The notes under the pieces are model-generated. The model saw only the letters and a list, made by a program, of their open reading frames with translations. It had not been told where the DNA came from and did no database searches. From Campylobacter portucalensis (GTDB lineage Bacteria > Campylobacterota > Campylobacteria > Campylobacterales > Campylobacteraceae), in NCBI RefSeq assembly GCF_009690845.1, contig NZ_VWSJ01000006.1, positions 48,100 to 112,099 of the forward strand: DNA of 64,000 nucleotides, in the 5' to 3' direction. Position numbers and translations under genes: made by a program. How positions within the stretch are numbered: position 1 is the stretch's first letter; every line of letters starts with the position of its first letter. Below, one piece after another: positions 48,957 through 57,959 of the stretch.

Positions 48957-50653
48957 TACTCCACCTTTTTACCTATTACTCTTAAAATCACAAAAATGCT
49001 TACTATTGCTACAGTAAGACTTAGCCAAACATTGAAACCAAATGCTACAGGAATATAACCAAAAATCACACTTATAAAACCTATTAAAAGTGCATAAGGC
49101 ATCTGAGTAGAAACGTGATCCATATGATTACATCCAGAACCCATTGATGAAAGGATTGTTGTATCAGAAATTGGAGAGCAATGATCTCCAAAAATTGCAC
49201 CAGTTAAAACAGCTCCGATATTCATAATCACATAAGAATGAAGCATTTGAGTGTCAAATCCACTATTATTTCCTATAGCAAAAGCAAGCGGAATGGTTAG
49301 TGGCATTAAAATTCCCATAGTTCCATAACTAGTACCAGTGGAAAAAGAAATAAATGAGCCAAAAATAAAAATCACAGTAGGAAGCACCCAATAGCTTATG
49401 TTATTTGATAACATTTTTACCAAATACTTAGATGTGCCAAGATCTTTAATAACAGAACTCAAAGACCAAGCAAGAAGCAAAATCACTATAGTTATAATCA
49501 TAGTTTTCCAACCTTTCAACCATACGTTAATTGCTTCACTTATGCTAAATATTTTTCTATATGCACCCATAAAAATCGCTATAATTGTTGCAAACAATGC
49601 AGCTTGAAAAAGTACAACAGAAGCATCTGCATTGCCAAAAGTCTCCCTAAGTGCTAAAAGCGAAAAAGGAGCATTTTTTACATTTTCTAAAATTTCACCT
49701 TCTAAAGCATTATAGCCATTTATATAAAAGCCCATAATAGAGCTTATCATTAATGCTAAAATAGGTATTAAAGCATTTGATACTAATAACTTTACTCCTT
49801 CTTTTGGAAGCAGAGATTTATCTTCTATATCATCCATTTTTATTTCGTTTTTAGATATAGTAACGCCAGTTGTTCTAGCTCTGATTTCTGCTTTATACAT
49901 TGGTCCAAATTCTCTTGACATTATAGCGGTAGCAAAAACAAAAATAATCATCAAAATATTGTAAAACCTGTATGGAATTGTCTCCAAAAATATTGCAAAA
50001 GCATTTACATCTGTCATTCCTATAATTTCATATGATGATTTGATTACAGAAAGTTCATATCCTATCCAAGTAGAAATTATGGCTATACCAGAAATAGGAG
50101 CTGCTGTTGCATCTATAATAAATGCCAACTTCTCTCTAGAAACTTTAAATTTATCAGTTACAGGACGCATTACAGGACCTACTATTAGAGCATTTGCATA
50201 GTCATCAAAAAATACGAAAAGCCCCATAAACCAAGTAGAAATTTGAGCTGATTTATGGCTTTTTGCTTTTTTTGAAAGCCACTTTGCTACTGCTTTTGTT
50301 CCACCCATTCTTGTTACAAGTGCAACCACGCCACCAATAGCTAAAACTTGTAGTATGATTCCTGCATTCCAAGGATCTGCCATTGATTTTACTATCCTAT
50401 TGCTTAACTCTACAAAACCTTTTAAAAATGAAGCAAAAAAACTATGATTTGCAATACAAATCATAAAAGTTCCACTAAAAACTCCTATAAAAAGAGAAAA
50501 AATAACATCTTTTGTTATAAAAGCTAAAGCAATAGCAACAATTGGTGGTATGAGAGTTAAAATTCCAAATTTTTCAGAATTTATAGTAGCTAAATCATTG
50601 CCAAAAAGAAGCATCGGCAACAAACATAAAAATAAAAAAGCAATTTTTTTCAT
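48956..50653 (-). CDS. Na+/H+ antiporter, NhaC family
   Basis: A 565-residue integral membrane protein with about 12 helices in the NhaC/ArsB-like fold. FFDDYANALIVGPVMRPVTD near 150-170, GDHCSPISDTTILSSMGSGC near 490, and FGSFISFSTGTSYGTMGILMP are conserved transport blocks. The first 20 residues (KKIAFLFLCLLPMLLFG) look like a cleavable signal peptide before the first helix. ATG 50653 has AGG 6 bases upstream; TTG 50659 is less likely. The substrate could be sodium or an amino acid/organic acid exchanged for protons. Confidence 0.87.
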   Translation of the reverse strand: MKKIAFLFLCLLPMLLFGNDLATINSEKFGILTLIPPIVAIALAFITKDVIFSLFIGVFSGTFMICIANHSFFASFLKGFVELSNRIVKSMADPWNAGIILQVLAIGGVVALVTRMGGTKAVAKWLSKKAKSHKSAQISTWFMGLFVFFDDYANALIVGPVMRPVTDKFKVSREKLAFIIDATAAPISGIAIISTWIGYELSVIKSSYEIIGMTDVNAFAIFLETIPYRFYNILMIIFVFATAIMSREFGPMYKAEIRARTTGVTISKNEIKMDDIEDKSLLPKEGVKLLVSNALIPILALMISSIMGFYINGYNALEGEILENVKNAPFSLLALRETFGNADASVVLFQAALFATIIAIFMGAYRKIFSISEAINVWLKGWKTMIITIVILLLAWSLSSVIKDLGTSKYLVKMLSNNISYWVLPTVIFIFGSFISFSTGTSYGTMGILMPLTIPLAFAIGNNSGFDTQMLHSYVIMNIGAVLTGAIFGDHCSPISDTTILSSMGSGCNHMDHVSTQMPYALLIGFISVIFGYIPVAFGFNVWLSLTVAIVSIFVILRVIGKKVE

Positions 50654-50777
50654 CAGCAACCTAACTTTTATTAAAATTAAAACCTTAAGTATATCATCAC
50701 AAAACTTATATTTAAATTTAATTTTATTAAATTTTGATATGTATTGGCTTAGTTAATCAAATTTTAAACTAAATTTG

Positions 50778-50785
50778 TATAAAAT
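50778..50785 (+). promoter_or_regulatory. Likely -10 box for the M48-prmC-UDG operon
   Basis: TATAAAAT lies 24 bases before the M48 start, after an AT-rich run, in the divergent spacer with the antiporter gene. Confidence 0.5.
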
Positions 50786-50809
50786 CAAGAAATTTTTAGG
50801 AGAATTATT

Positions 50810-52003
50810 ATGTTGATAATTTTGATATCTTTTTTTGTAGTTTACGCAGGGATAAAAGTAACTTTAGAACTTATTGAGATAAAATTTATAAACTCAGAGC
50901 TTTTAAAAGAGCCTGTAATTTTGGAAAAAGACGCCTTTATAAGGGCTGGAGAAATATCTATAATAAACAGAAAATTTGAAATTTTTTCTCTTTTGTATGA
51001 GCTTATTTTTATTATTATTTGGCTTAGTTTTGGGCTTAAATTTTTATATGAATATATCGTAAAAAACGGCAGTATTTTGGAAAATTTAACTTTTGTGATG
51101 AGTTTTGTTATCATCTCTTCTTTCATAAATTTACCACTTGAAATTTATTCTAAATTTGTAAAAGATAAGAAATTTGGATTTTCAAATTTAGATTTTAAAA
51201 CTTTTTTACTCGATACTTTAAAAAGTTTATTTTTGATGCTTGTATTTGGTTCATTATTTGTTTATTTGCTGTTGGTTATCATTAATTTTTTAGGTAATTT
51301 ATGGTGGTTTTGGGCTTCTATTATATCTTTTATGATTATTTTATTTATGAATTTTATATATCCAACGATAATTGCACCTATTTTTAATAAAATTACAAAA
51401 CTTGAAGATGTTGAATTAAACGGATCGATTTGCGAATTATTGCAAAAGTGCGGATTTAAAAGCAATGGCGTTTTTGTGGTAGATGCTAGTAAGCGCGATA
51501 ATCGCTTAAATGCCTATTTTGGCGGCTTAGGAAGTGCAAAAAGGGTAGTGCTTTTTGATACCATTATACAAAAATTAACTAAAGATGAAATTTTAGCAGT
51601 TTTGGGGCATGAGCTTGGTCATTTTAAAAATAAAGATATTATCAAAATCTTAATTTTTGCATTTATTATTATTTTTTTAGTTTTTTTAATTTTAGGAAAT
51701 TTGCCATTAAGTGTTTTTGAAGCTGTTGGAATTGACAAAAATGGCGGAAGTATTATAGTGATGATATCAATTTTATCTAGTTTGATATCTTTTATCATAA
51801 CGCCTATACAATCATTTTTAAGCAGAAAAAGAGAATTTGCGGCTGATAAATTTGGAGCTTTAGTAAAAGATAAAATTTCAATGTCAAATGCTCTTATAAA
51901 GCTTGGTCATGAAAATAAAGCTTTTCCAAAATCAAGTAAAATTTATTCGTCTTTTTATCACTCTCATCCAAGTCTATATGAGAGAATTTGTGAGCTTAAA
52001 TGA
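50810..52003 (+). CDS. M48 family zinc protease (CAAX-protease type)
   Basis: A 397-residue inner-membrane protease of the Ste24/HtpX superfamily. The zinc motif is HELGH at 267-271 and the third ligand is expected in KREFAADKFG around 345. Several helices lie before and after. It probably degrades or trims membrane proteins; bacterial relatives do not need prenyl substrates. AGGAG precedes ATG. Overlaps prmC by 4 bases. Confidence 0.92.
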   Translation: MLIILISFFVVYAGIKVTLELIEIKFINSELLKEPVILEKDAFIRAGEISIINRKFEIFSLLYELIFIIIWLSFGLKFLYEYIVKNGSILENLTFVMSFVIISSFINLPLEIYSKFVKDKKFGFSNLDFKTFLLDTLKSLFLMLVFGSLFVYLLLVIINFLGNLWWFWASIISFMIILFMNFIYPTIIAPIFNKITKLEDVELNGSICELLQKCGFKSNGVFVVDASKRDNRLNAYFGGLGSAKRVVLFDTIIQKLTKDEILAVLGHELGHFKNKDIIKILIFAFIIIFLVFLILGNLPLSVFEAVGIDKNGGSIIVMISILSSLISFIITPIQSFLSRKREFAADKFGALVKDKISMSNALIKLGHENKAFPKSSKIYSSFYHSHPSLYERICELK

Positions 52004-52803
52004 AGGTATTTGAGGCATTTAAATTTGCTATAAATTTTTTAGATTCTAAGATAATAGCAAAAGAGCTTTTGAAATTTCATCTTAAATTAGATGATAATAA
52101 TTTTTTGCTAAATTTTGACGAAAAATTGAGCTTTAAAGATGATTTTATAGAGCTTTTGAAGAGATATAAAAATGGCGAACCGCTTGAATATATTACTAAA
52201 AGATGTGAATTTTTTGGAGATGAATTTTATATAGAAAAAGGTGTTTTAATACCAAGATTTGAAACAGAAATTTTAGTTGAAAATGTTTTAGAAATAGCAC
52301 AAAATTTTCAAAATCCAAAAATTTGCGAGATAGGATTTGGAAGCGGTATCATCTCTCTTACTTTAAAAAAACATCTTAAAAATTGTGAAATTTTAGCTAC
52401 TGATATATCTAAAAAAGCTTTAAAAATAGCAAAAAAAAATGCTTTAAATTTTGACTTAGAGGTTGAATTTTTAAATACTTCATTAATGGATGGAGTGTGT
52501 GGAAATTTTGATATTATAGTTTCAAATCCTCCATATATTAAAAATTCTTACAAAATTGATAAATGGGTAGCAAATGAACCAAAAGAGGCTTTATTTGGCG
52601 GAGAAAATGGTGATGAAATTTTAAAGGATATTATAAAATTAGCTAAAAATAGAGCTAAATTTTTAGCTTGCGAAATAGGATACGATCAAAAAAATTCAAT
52701 GCAAAATGAGTTGATAAATAGTAATTTTGAAGCGATTTTTTATAAAGATTTAGCTGGTTTTGATAGAGGTTTTATAGCTAAAAATAGGACTTTTGATGAC
52801 TAA
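52000..52803 (+). CDS. prmC: Release factor glutamine methyltransferase
   Basis: A 267-residue SAM-dependent enzyme that methylates the GGQ glutamine of release factors. CEIGFGSGIISL (109-120) binds SAM; NPPY (176-179) is the catalytic motif. The helical N-terminal recognition domain is present. It overlaps both neighbours. Confidence 0.94.
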   Translation: MKVFEAFKFAINFLDSKIIAKELLKFHLKLDDNNFLLNFDEKLSFKDDFIELLKRYKNGEPLEYITKRCEFFGDEFYIEKGVLIPRFETEILVENVLEIAQNFQNPKICEIGFGSGIISLTLKKHLKNCEILATDISKKALKIAKKNALNFDLEVEFLNTSLMDGVCGNFDIIVSNPPYIKNSYKIDKWVANEPKEALFGGENGDEILKDIIKLAKNRAKFLACEIGYDQKNSMQNELINSNFEAIFYKDLAGFDRGFIAKNRTFDD

Positions 52804-53422
52804 ATTTCAACAACTTTTAGCTTATAAGGCATTTGGATATGAATTTGTTGATGATGAGTTGTTGAATTTAGAAAAAAAAAGTTATTTTCAAAGCTTAGAT
52901 GATTTAAGATTAAATTTAAAAACTTGCGAATTATGTAATTTATCAAAAAGCAGAACCAATACCGTCTTTTCTAAACAGTTAAATGCAAAATTGATGATTA
53001 TTAGGCTGTATCCAAATAAATTTGAAGATAAAAGCGGAAAAGTTGCAGATATAAATAGTAAATTTAAGGAAAAATTGCTACAATACACTTGTTTAGGTGA
53101 GGATGAAATCTATGTTAGTTATTTAGTTAAATGCTTATGTACTAGCAAAGTAGTTGATGATTTTATTTATAAATGTAGCCCTTATGCTTTTGATGAGATT
53201 GAAAAAATTAATCCCAAAATCATCATAACAATGGGAGATATTTGCTCTAAAACTATTTTAAAGGATAAAAATTTGCCAAATTTAGAAATTTCTCATGGCT
53301 CTATTTTTAGAGAAAATAAGCGTTTTATACTGCCTTTTTTTGATGTTGATTTTATCTTGTCAAATCCTAGTAAAATTGAAATATTTAATGAAGATTTAAA
53401 AAAAATAAAAGAGTTGCTATGA
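52796..53422 (+). CDS. Uracil-DNA glycosylase family protein with diverged active site
   Basis: A 208-residue protein of the UDG family 4 fold. The four cluster cysteines expected for a 4Fe-4S site are present (CELC at 44-47, Cys113 in VKCLC, Cys127 in KCSPY). YVSYLVKC and NPKIIITMGDICSKTIL match the family core. But the first catalytic motif, normally GEGPGxxED, is RLYPNKFED (70-78), and the second, normally HPS, is NPS (190-192) in FILSNPSKI. Uracil excision is therefore doubtful. ATG 52796 is preferred over TTG 52793. Coupled to prmC and the next gene. Confidence 0.75.
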   Translation: MTKFQQLLAYKAFGYEFVDDELLNLEKKSYFQSLDDLRLNLKTCELCNLSKSRTNTVFSKQLNAKLMIIRLYPNKFEDKSGKVADINSKFKEKLLQYTCLGEDEIYVSYLVKCLCTSKVVDDFIYKCSPYAFDEIEKINPKIIITMGDICSKTILKDKNLPNLEISHGSIFRENKRFILPFFDVDFILSNPSKIEIFNEDLKKIKELL

Positions 53423-54618
53423 GAAAAATTATATTGTTTTTAGTTTTTAGTTTTCTTATTTTAGATGCAAAAGTTCAAAAATTATCTAACATTATGCCTG
53501 CTAAATGCGAGTATTTAAATTTTGAGCCAGGAATTTGTGATAATGCTTGTTTAGTAAATTTAGTTAATGAAAATAAAATTTTTAGTTTTTTGTCTATGTA
53601 TAAAGATGAATTTAGTGATGAAAATTTAAGAAAAATTTATGCTATAGCCAATAATGAAACTGCTACACTAAGTGCTATTAATAATTTATCTTCATCTGAT
53701 AAAATAGGCGTTTTGCTTCCACAAAATGTAATTGGAAATTATGCAAAAGTTGTAAGCAATGCTATTTTTTCTTATATAACATCGCAAAATTTAGAAATAG
53801 AAGTTAAATTTTATCTAAGCGGAAATGAAAGTAGATACTCTTTAGAAAATGTTTTAAATAATATTAAAAATGATGGAATCTCTGTTGTTATAGCACCAGT
53901 TACTGTCGCTGGAGCAAAATTTATCGCTAATAATGCTGATGAAAATATACTGTTTTTCATACCAACTTTAAGTTATGAAATGGTTGGAATCAGTAAAGGA
54001 AATATATTTTTTGGCGGAATTAATTATCAAGAGCAAATTTTAAAATTATTAAATACCTCATCAAATAAGATTGTTATTTTTTCAGATAATTCAGAATTAG
54101 CAAAAACATTAAATAGGTATATTTCTCAATACAATTTAGATCTTTTTTCTACCATCTTTATTTCGGATGAAAAAACAACTCTTTTAGGTATGGTGGATAA
54201 TAGTTTAGATGATAGCTTGATTTTTTTAAATTTGCCACTTCAAAAAACATCTCTTGTTATAAATGAGCTTGCGTTAAATGACATCAAACCAGCTTCTCTT
54301 CTTAGTACTCAAATAAATTATTCTCCAAAGCTTTTATCATCAACAAAATATGATTATAGAAAAAATTTATATATAGCAAATATTATAAATGAAATTCCTC
54401 AAAATGTATTGTTAAATTCCTTTTTGTTTGGCGTTGATATGAATTATGATTGGGTTGCATACTCAACTGCAATAGGTCTTGATTACTTATATTCTGTTTT
54501 TGTAAATACAAATCATACTAGAATTTTTAAGGAGAATATAATTGGCTCTAGCATTGATTATGAATCTAAAATTTATCAGACGAATAGATATAAATTTATA
54601 AAATATAATCCAAATTAA
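53419..54618 (+). CDS. Periplasmic protein with a type 1 binding-protein-like fold
   Basis: A 399-residue exported protein; signal peptide about 1-17 (IILFLVFSFLILDA). From about 90 the pattern IGVLLPQNVIGNYAKVVSNA, VIAPVTVAGAKFI, NIFFGGINYQEQILKLL and NKIVIFSDNSELAKTL is that of periplasmic binding protein type 1 or LpoA-like domains. A cysteine cluster in the N-terminal 45 residues (CEY...GICDNAC) may form disulfides. Ligand and role unknown. Overlaps the UDG-like gene by 4 bases. Confidence 0.7.
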   Translation: MRKIILFLVFSFLILDAKVQKLSNIMPAKCEYLNFEPGICDNACLVNLVNENKIFSFLSMYKDEFSDENLRKIYAIANNETATLSAINNLSSSDKIGVLLPQNVIGNYAKVVSNAIFSYITSQNLEIEVKFYLSGNESRYSLENVLNNIKNDGISVVIAPVTVAGAKFIANNADENILFFIPTLSYEMVGISKGNIFFGGINYQEQILKLLNTSSNKIVIFSDNSELAKTLNRYISQYNLDLFSTIFISDEKTTLLGMVDNSLDDSLIFLNLPLQKTSLVINELALNDIKPASLLSTQINYSPKLLSSTKYDYRKNLYIANIINEIPQNVLLNSFLFGVDMNYDWVAYSTAIGLDYLYSVFVNTNHTRIFKENIIGSSIDYESKIYQTNRYKFIKYNPN

Positions 54619-54619
54619 A

Positions 54620-54994
54620 CTATTTTTGAATAAAATTATTTAAAATTTCAATTAACTTTTTATCCATTCTTGCAGGTTTTTTATCTACTAAAAAACCTAC
54701 TTTAATGTCTGCTTGAAATATCAACTCATCATCTTTAAAAATCTCTTGTTTTAGTGTAAGACTAGTTTTTTTAAGTTCTAAAATTTTACTCTTTACCTCC
54801 AACAAATCCCCAATAAAAGATGGTTTTATAAATTTAGCTTCTATTTTTGTAACTACAAAATGTCTGTTTTGAGTAAATTTATAACCTTGATTGAAAAAAA
54901 TCTCACTTCTTGCTCTTTCACAATATTTTATATAGTTTGCATGGTATGTTATTCCAGCAGCATCGCTATCTTCGTAATAAATTCTAATTTTCAT
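54620..54994 (-). CDS. ybgC: Acyl-CoA thioesterase, YbgC family
   Basis: A 124-residue hot-dog-fold thioesterase with YYEDSDAAGITYHANY: catalytic Asp11 and His18. Relatives cleave acyl-CoA and link to phospholipid turnover near the Tol-Pal system, though no tol genes are here. ATG 54994 overlaps the upstream stop as ATGA; an ATG three codons earlier is possible. Convergent with the preceding gene, separated by one base. Confidence 0.9.
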   Translation of the reverse strand: MKIRIYYEDSDAAGITYHANYIKYCERARSEIFFNQGYKFTQNRHFVVTKIEAKFIKPSFIGDLLEVKSKILELKKTSLTLKQEIFKDDELIFQADIKVGFLVDKKPARMDKKLIEILNNFIQK

Positions 54995-55473
54995 TTTATA
55001 CATCTTTTATAATTATAAAATTTTAAAAAGAACAAAATACTTTGCGAAAAAATCATAAGCTTCATACACCATTCACTTGCTAAATGATATTGTGCAAAAG
55101 TTTTTGTTTTTGTTATCTCTTCACCTAAACTTTGAGCTTCTAAAATATAATCTGTAAAATAAAATACAAAAGCAAGAGCTAAAGCAAAACCTATGAATGC
55201 GAGCATAAAATTAGAAAATTTTAAATTAAAACTTTCGTTTTTGTTTTTTAGATTGAAAATTTCAACAACAAAACTTATAAACATTACAAATATTAAAAAT
55301 TTATTGTATTTTATAAAAATATTTGTCATTAATTGTCCGCTTTGAAAATGCGTTAAAATCTCGTTTCCTATAATGTTTTGTGGATAAAAAATAGTAGGAG
55401 CAACTAAAATTCCTATACTTAATTCAATTCCAACTAAAACTGCAATTAAAAAAAGATAAATACCTTTTAACAT
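54991..55473 (-). CDS. DUF4149-like membrane protein
   Basis: A 160-residue protein with four helices (about 5-24, 58-78, 88-108, 138-155) and a conserved-looking periplasmic segment with YPQNIIGNEILTHFQSGQL after the first. It fits the DUF4149 pattern; function unknown. Directly upstream of and overlapping ybgC. Confidence 0.72.
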   Translation of the reverse strand: MLKGIYLFLIAVLVGIELSIGILVAPTIFYPQNIIGNEILTHFQSGQLMTNIFIKYNKFLIFVMFISFVVEIFNLKNKNESFNLKFSNFMLAFIGFALALAFVFYFTDYILEAQSLGEEITKTKTFAQYHLASEWCMKLMIFSQSILFFLKFYNYKRCIK

Positions 55474-55576
55474 AATACAAATCCTTAAAATTTAAATTAT
55501 TGTATAATTTTATACTCGTATGATAAATATTTGGCTATTTTTTAAATTTTAAATCTATTTTTAAGATAATTTTAGC

Positions 55577-55582
55577 TAAAAT
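55577..55582 (+). promoter_or_regulatory. Likely -10 box for the rpmH operon
   Basis: TTTAGCTAAAATCC places TAAAAT 32 bases before rpmH; the same box precedes the PAS gene. The T-rich upstream tract fits Campylobacter promoters. Confidence 0.5.
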
Positions 55583-55613
55583 CCTACTTTACAAAAAATT
55601 TAAAAGGAAGATT

Positions 55614-55748
55614 ATGAAAAGAACATACCAACCACATAAAACTCCAAGAGCTAGAACTCACGGCTTTAGAGTTAGAATGAAGACTAAAAATGGTCGTAAA
55701 GTAATTAATGCAAGACGTGCAAAAGGTAGAAAAAGATTGGCAGTTTAA
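55614..55748 (+). CDS. rpmH: 50S ribosomal protein L34
   Basis: A 44-residue very basic protein, [19 protein letters not shown] followed by the usual [10 protein letters not shown] and RRAKGRKRL blocks; full length. AAAAGGAAG lies before ATG. First gene of the rpmH-rnpA-yidD-yidC-khpB-mnmE unit. Confidence 0.97.
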   Translation: MKRTYQPHKTPRARTHGFRVRMKTKNGRKVINARRAKGRKRLAV

Positions 55749-55756
55749 GGGGTTTA

Positions 55757-56071
55757 ATTTCATTAAAACATCAAAATGATTTTAATGAAATTTACCAAAA
55801 GGCGAATAAATGGCATTGCGAATGTGCTGTGATTTACTTTTTGGAAGATCGAAAATGCAGGTTTGCTGTTGTTGCAAGTAAAAAGGTAGGTAATGCAGTT
55901 AAAAGAAATAGAGCAAAAAGAGTTATGCGAGAGATTCTCTTGAAAATGGAAGATGATTTGAAATTTGGTAGTTTTGTGTTTATAGCCAAAAAAGATATAA
56001 ATAGCATGAAATTTATTGATATTTATAGAAATTTTAAGTGGTCTTTTAAAAAATTAAAAGCTTTAAAATGA
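55757..56071 (+). CDS. rnpA: Ribonuclease P protein component (non-canonical start)
   Basis: The protein part of RNase P, which trims tRNA 5' ends. FAVVASKKVGNAVKRNRAKRV is the diagnostic RNR-type RNA-binding motif. The family's N-terminal part (LKHQNDFNEIYQKANKWHCE) is encoded upstream of the first GTG (55829), so that GTG would lose about 24 essential residues. Upstream in frame there is no ATG, GTG or TTG back to a stop at 55727; ATT at 55757, with AAGGGG 4 bases before, is the best start, giving 104 residues; ATT 55736 is another option. Overlaps yidD by 4 bases. Confidence 0.85.
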   Translation: MSLKHQNDFNEIYQKANKWHCECAVIYFLEDRKCRFAVVASKKVGNAVKRNRAKRVMREILLKMEDDLKFGSFVFIAKKDINSMKFIDIYRNFKWSFKKLKALK

Positions 56072-56400
56072 AAAAAATCTGCTTAAAAGTGATAAAATTT
56101 TATCAGCTCTTTATATCTCCGCTTTTGCCAAAAAGTTGCAGGTATTATCCAACCTGTTCAGAATATGCTATTTGGCAGTTTAAAAATAATACTTTTTTAA
56201 AAGCTTTTGCGTTTTCTTTTTTAAGAATTTTAAGATGCAATAAGCTTTTTAATGGTGGTATAGACTATCCAATTGTTAGTAAAAATTTTATAATAAGCTA
56301 TAAAAATAGCCAAATTTTTGCACCTGTTTTTTGGTTTATACCTTATAAAGATGGAAAATTTTATGTTATAAAAGATTTAAAAAGGAAGCAGCAGTGTTAG
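56068..56400 (+). CDS. yidD: Membrane protein insertion efficiency factor YidD
   Basis: A 110-residue protein with the YidD signature PLLPKSCRYYPTCSEYA (Cys24 and Cys30) and GGIDYP-type tail (FNGGIDYP). An amphipathic N-terminus holds it at the membrane, where it assists YidC. Somewhat longer at the C-terminus than the roughly 85-residue E. coli protein. Overlaps rnpA and yidC. Confidence 0.93.
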   Translation: MKKICLKVIKFYQLFISPLLPKSCRYYPTCSEYAIWQFKNNTFLKAFAFSFLRILRCNKLFNGGIDYPIVSKNFIISYKNSQIFAPVFWFIPYKDGKFYVIKDLKRKQQC

Positions 56401-57959
56401 ATGAAAAATCCATACAAAAAAGAGCAGTCGTAGCTATACTCTTAGCTTTTATATTTTTTTTAGGATATGATCATTTTTATTTATCCAAATTTAGAGATAC
56501 AAATCAAACTATTCAAACGAATAAGGCTCCATCGGTTGAGGCTTCACAAACTAAGCCTATTATAGAAGATAGATTAAAAGAAAGAAGTAATATAACTATA
56601 GCTAATGTAAAATCAGATATTTTTGATTTAAAAATAGATGAATTTGGAAGAATTAGTTCTTTTATGCTTAAAGAAAATATATATAAAAACGAAGATGGTG
56701 AATTTACAAATTTAATAGATCCTACACTTAATTTAATGCCACTTGAGATTCGTTTTAGTGATCCAAAGTTAAATGATTTGGCTTTTAAGACCAAGTATGA
56801 AGCTAGTGTTGATGAGTTAGACGTTACGAGCAAGCCAAAAACTATCACTTTAACTCAAAATTTAGGTGAGCTAACAATTACTAAAATAATTAAATTTTAT
56901 CCAACTGGAAATTATGAGCTAGATGTGAAATTAAGTAAGCCAGTGAGTTATTTTATAACTCCTGGTGCTAGATCTAATGTAGCAGTGGATGGATATACAG
57001 TTCATGGTGTTTTGCTTAGAGATTTTAATGATAAAAGTTTAGAAATTATAGAAGATTCTGATTTGAAAAACGAAACTAAAAGGTATCATAATGTAGATAT
57101 AGCATCAGCTTTTGATAGATATTATGCAACATTATTTTATAATTTTGAAAAGCCTTTTAATGTAGTTTTAACATCACAAAATAAAACTATAAATCAAACT
57201 TTTATTGAAGCAAATGGAGATTTTAAAATTTATGGCTATATTGGACCAAAAAATCATAAAATTCTTAATGACATAAATAAAGAGTTGATAGATATAATAG
57301 AATACGGATGGTTTACATTTATAGCTAAACCTATTTTTTGGCTTTTGAGTGCTATTTATAATTATGTTGGCAATTGGGGTTGGGCGATTGTTTTACTCAC
57401 GATATTGATAAAAATTATTTTAGCATATCCAACATATAAAGGTATGGTATCTATGAATAGACTCAAAGATTTAGCACCAAAAATGAAAGAAATTCAGCAA
57501 AAATACAAAGACGATAAAGCCAAAATGCAAATTCATATCATGGAACTTTATAAAAAACATGGAGCAAATCCTATGGGTGGATGTTTGCCAATTTTAATGC
57601 AAATTCCAATATTTTTTGCGATGTATAGAGTGCTTTTAAATGCTATAGAGCTTCAGGGTGCTGCTTGGATTTTATGGATAGATAATCTTGCTATTAAAGA
57701 TCCATATTTTATTTTACCAGCAATTATGGGGCTTTCTATGTTTATTCAGCAAAAAATTACCCCTACAACATTTGCAGATCCTATGCAAGAAAAAATTATG
57801 AAATTCTTACCTTTGATTTTTGTATTTTTCTTCGTAACCTTTCCAGCTGGACTTACTTTGTATTGGTGTGTTAATAATATAATTTCAGTGATACAGCAAT
57901 ATATCGTAAATAGAATTTTTAAAAGCAAAAAAGCGTTAAATGAAGGCAATAAGCAATGA
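56394..57959 (+). CDS. yidC: Membrane protein insertase YidC
   Basis: A 521-residue insertase. N-terminal helix (about 10-27), a periplasmic beta domain (about 60-310), and five C-terminal helices with WGWAIVLLTILIKIIL, the cytoplasmic KMKEIQQKYKDDKAKMQ hairpin and NPMGGCLPILMQIPIFFAMY. It starts with GTG, with AAAAGGAAG upstream. It inserts inner-membrane proteins with or without SecYEG. Overlaps khpB by 4 bases. Confidence 0.97.
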   Translation: MLDEKSIQKRAVVAILLAFIFFLGYDHFYLSKFRDTNQTIQTNKAPSVEASQTKPIIEDRLKERSNITIANVKSDIFDLKIDEFGRISSFMLKENIYKNEDGEFTNLIDPTLNLMPLEIRFSDPKLNDLAFKTKYEASVDELDVTSKPKTITLTQNLGELTITKIIKFYPTGNYELDVKLSKPVSYFITPGARSNVAVDGYTVHGVLLRDFNDKSLEIIEDSDLKNETKRYHNVDIASAFDRYYATLFYNFEKPFNVVLTSQNKTINQTFIEANGDFKIYGYIGPKNHKILNDINKELIDIIEYGWFTFIAKPIFWLLSAIYNYVGNWGWAIVLLTILIKIILAYPTYKGMVSMNRLKDLAPKMKEIQQKYKDDKAKMQIHIMELYKKHGANPMGGCLPILMQIPIFFAMYRVLLNAIELQGAAWILWIDNLAIKDPYFILPAIMGLSMFIQQKITPTTFADPMQEKIMKFLPLIFVFFFVTFPAGLTLYWCVNNIISVIQQYIVNRIFKSKKALNEGNKQ

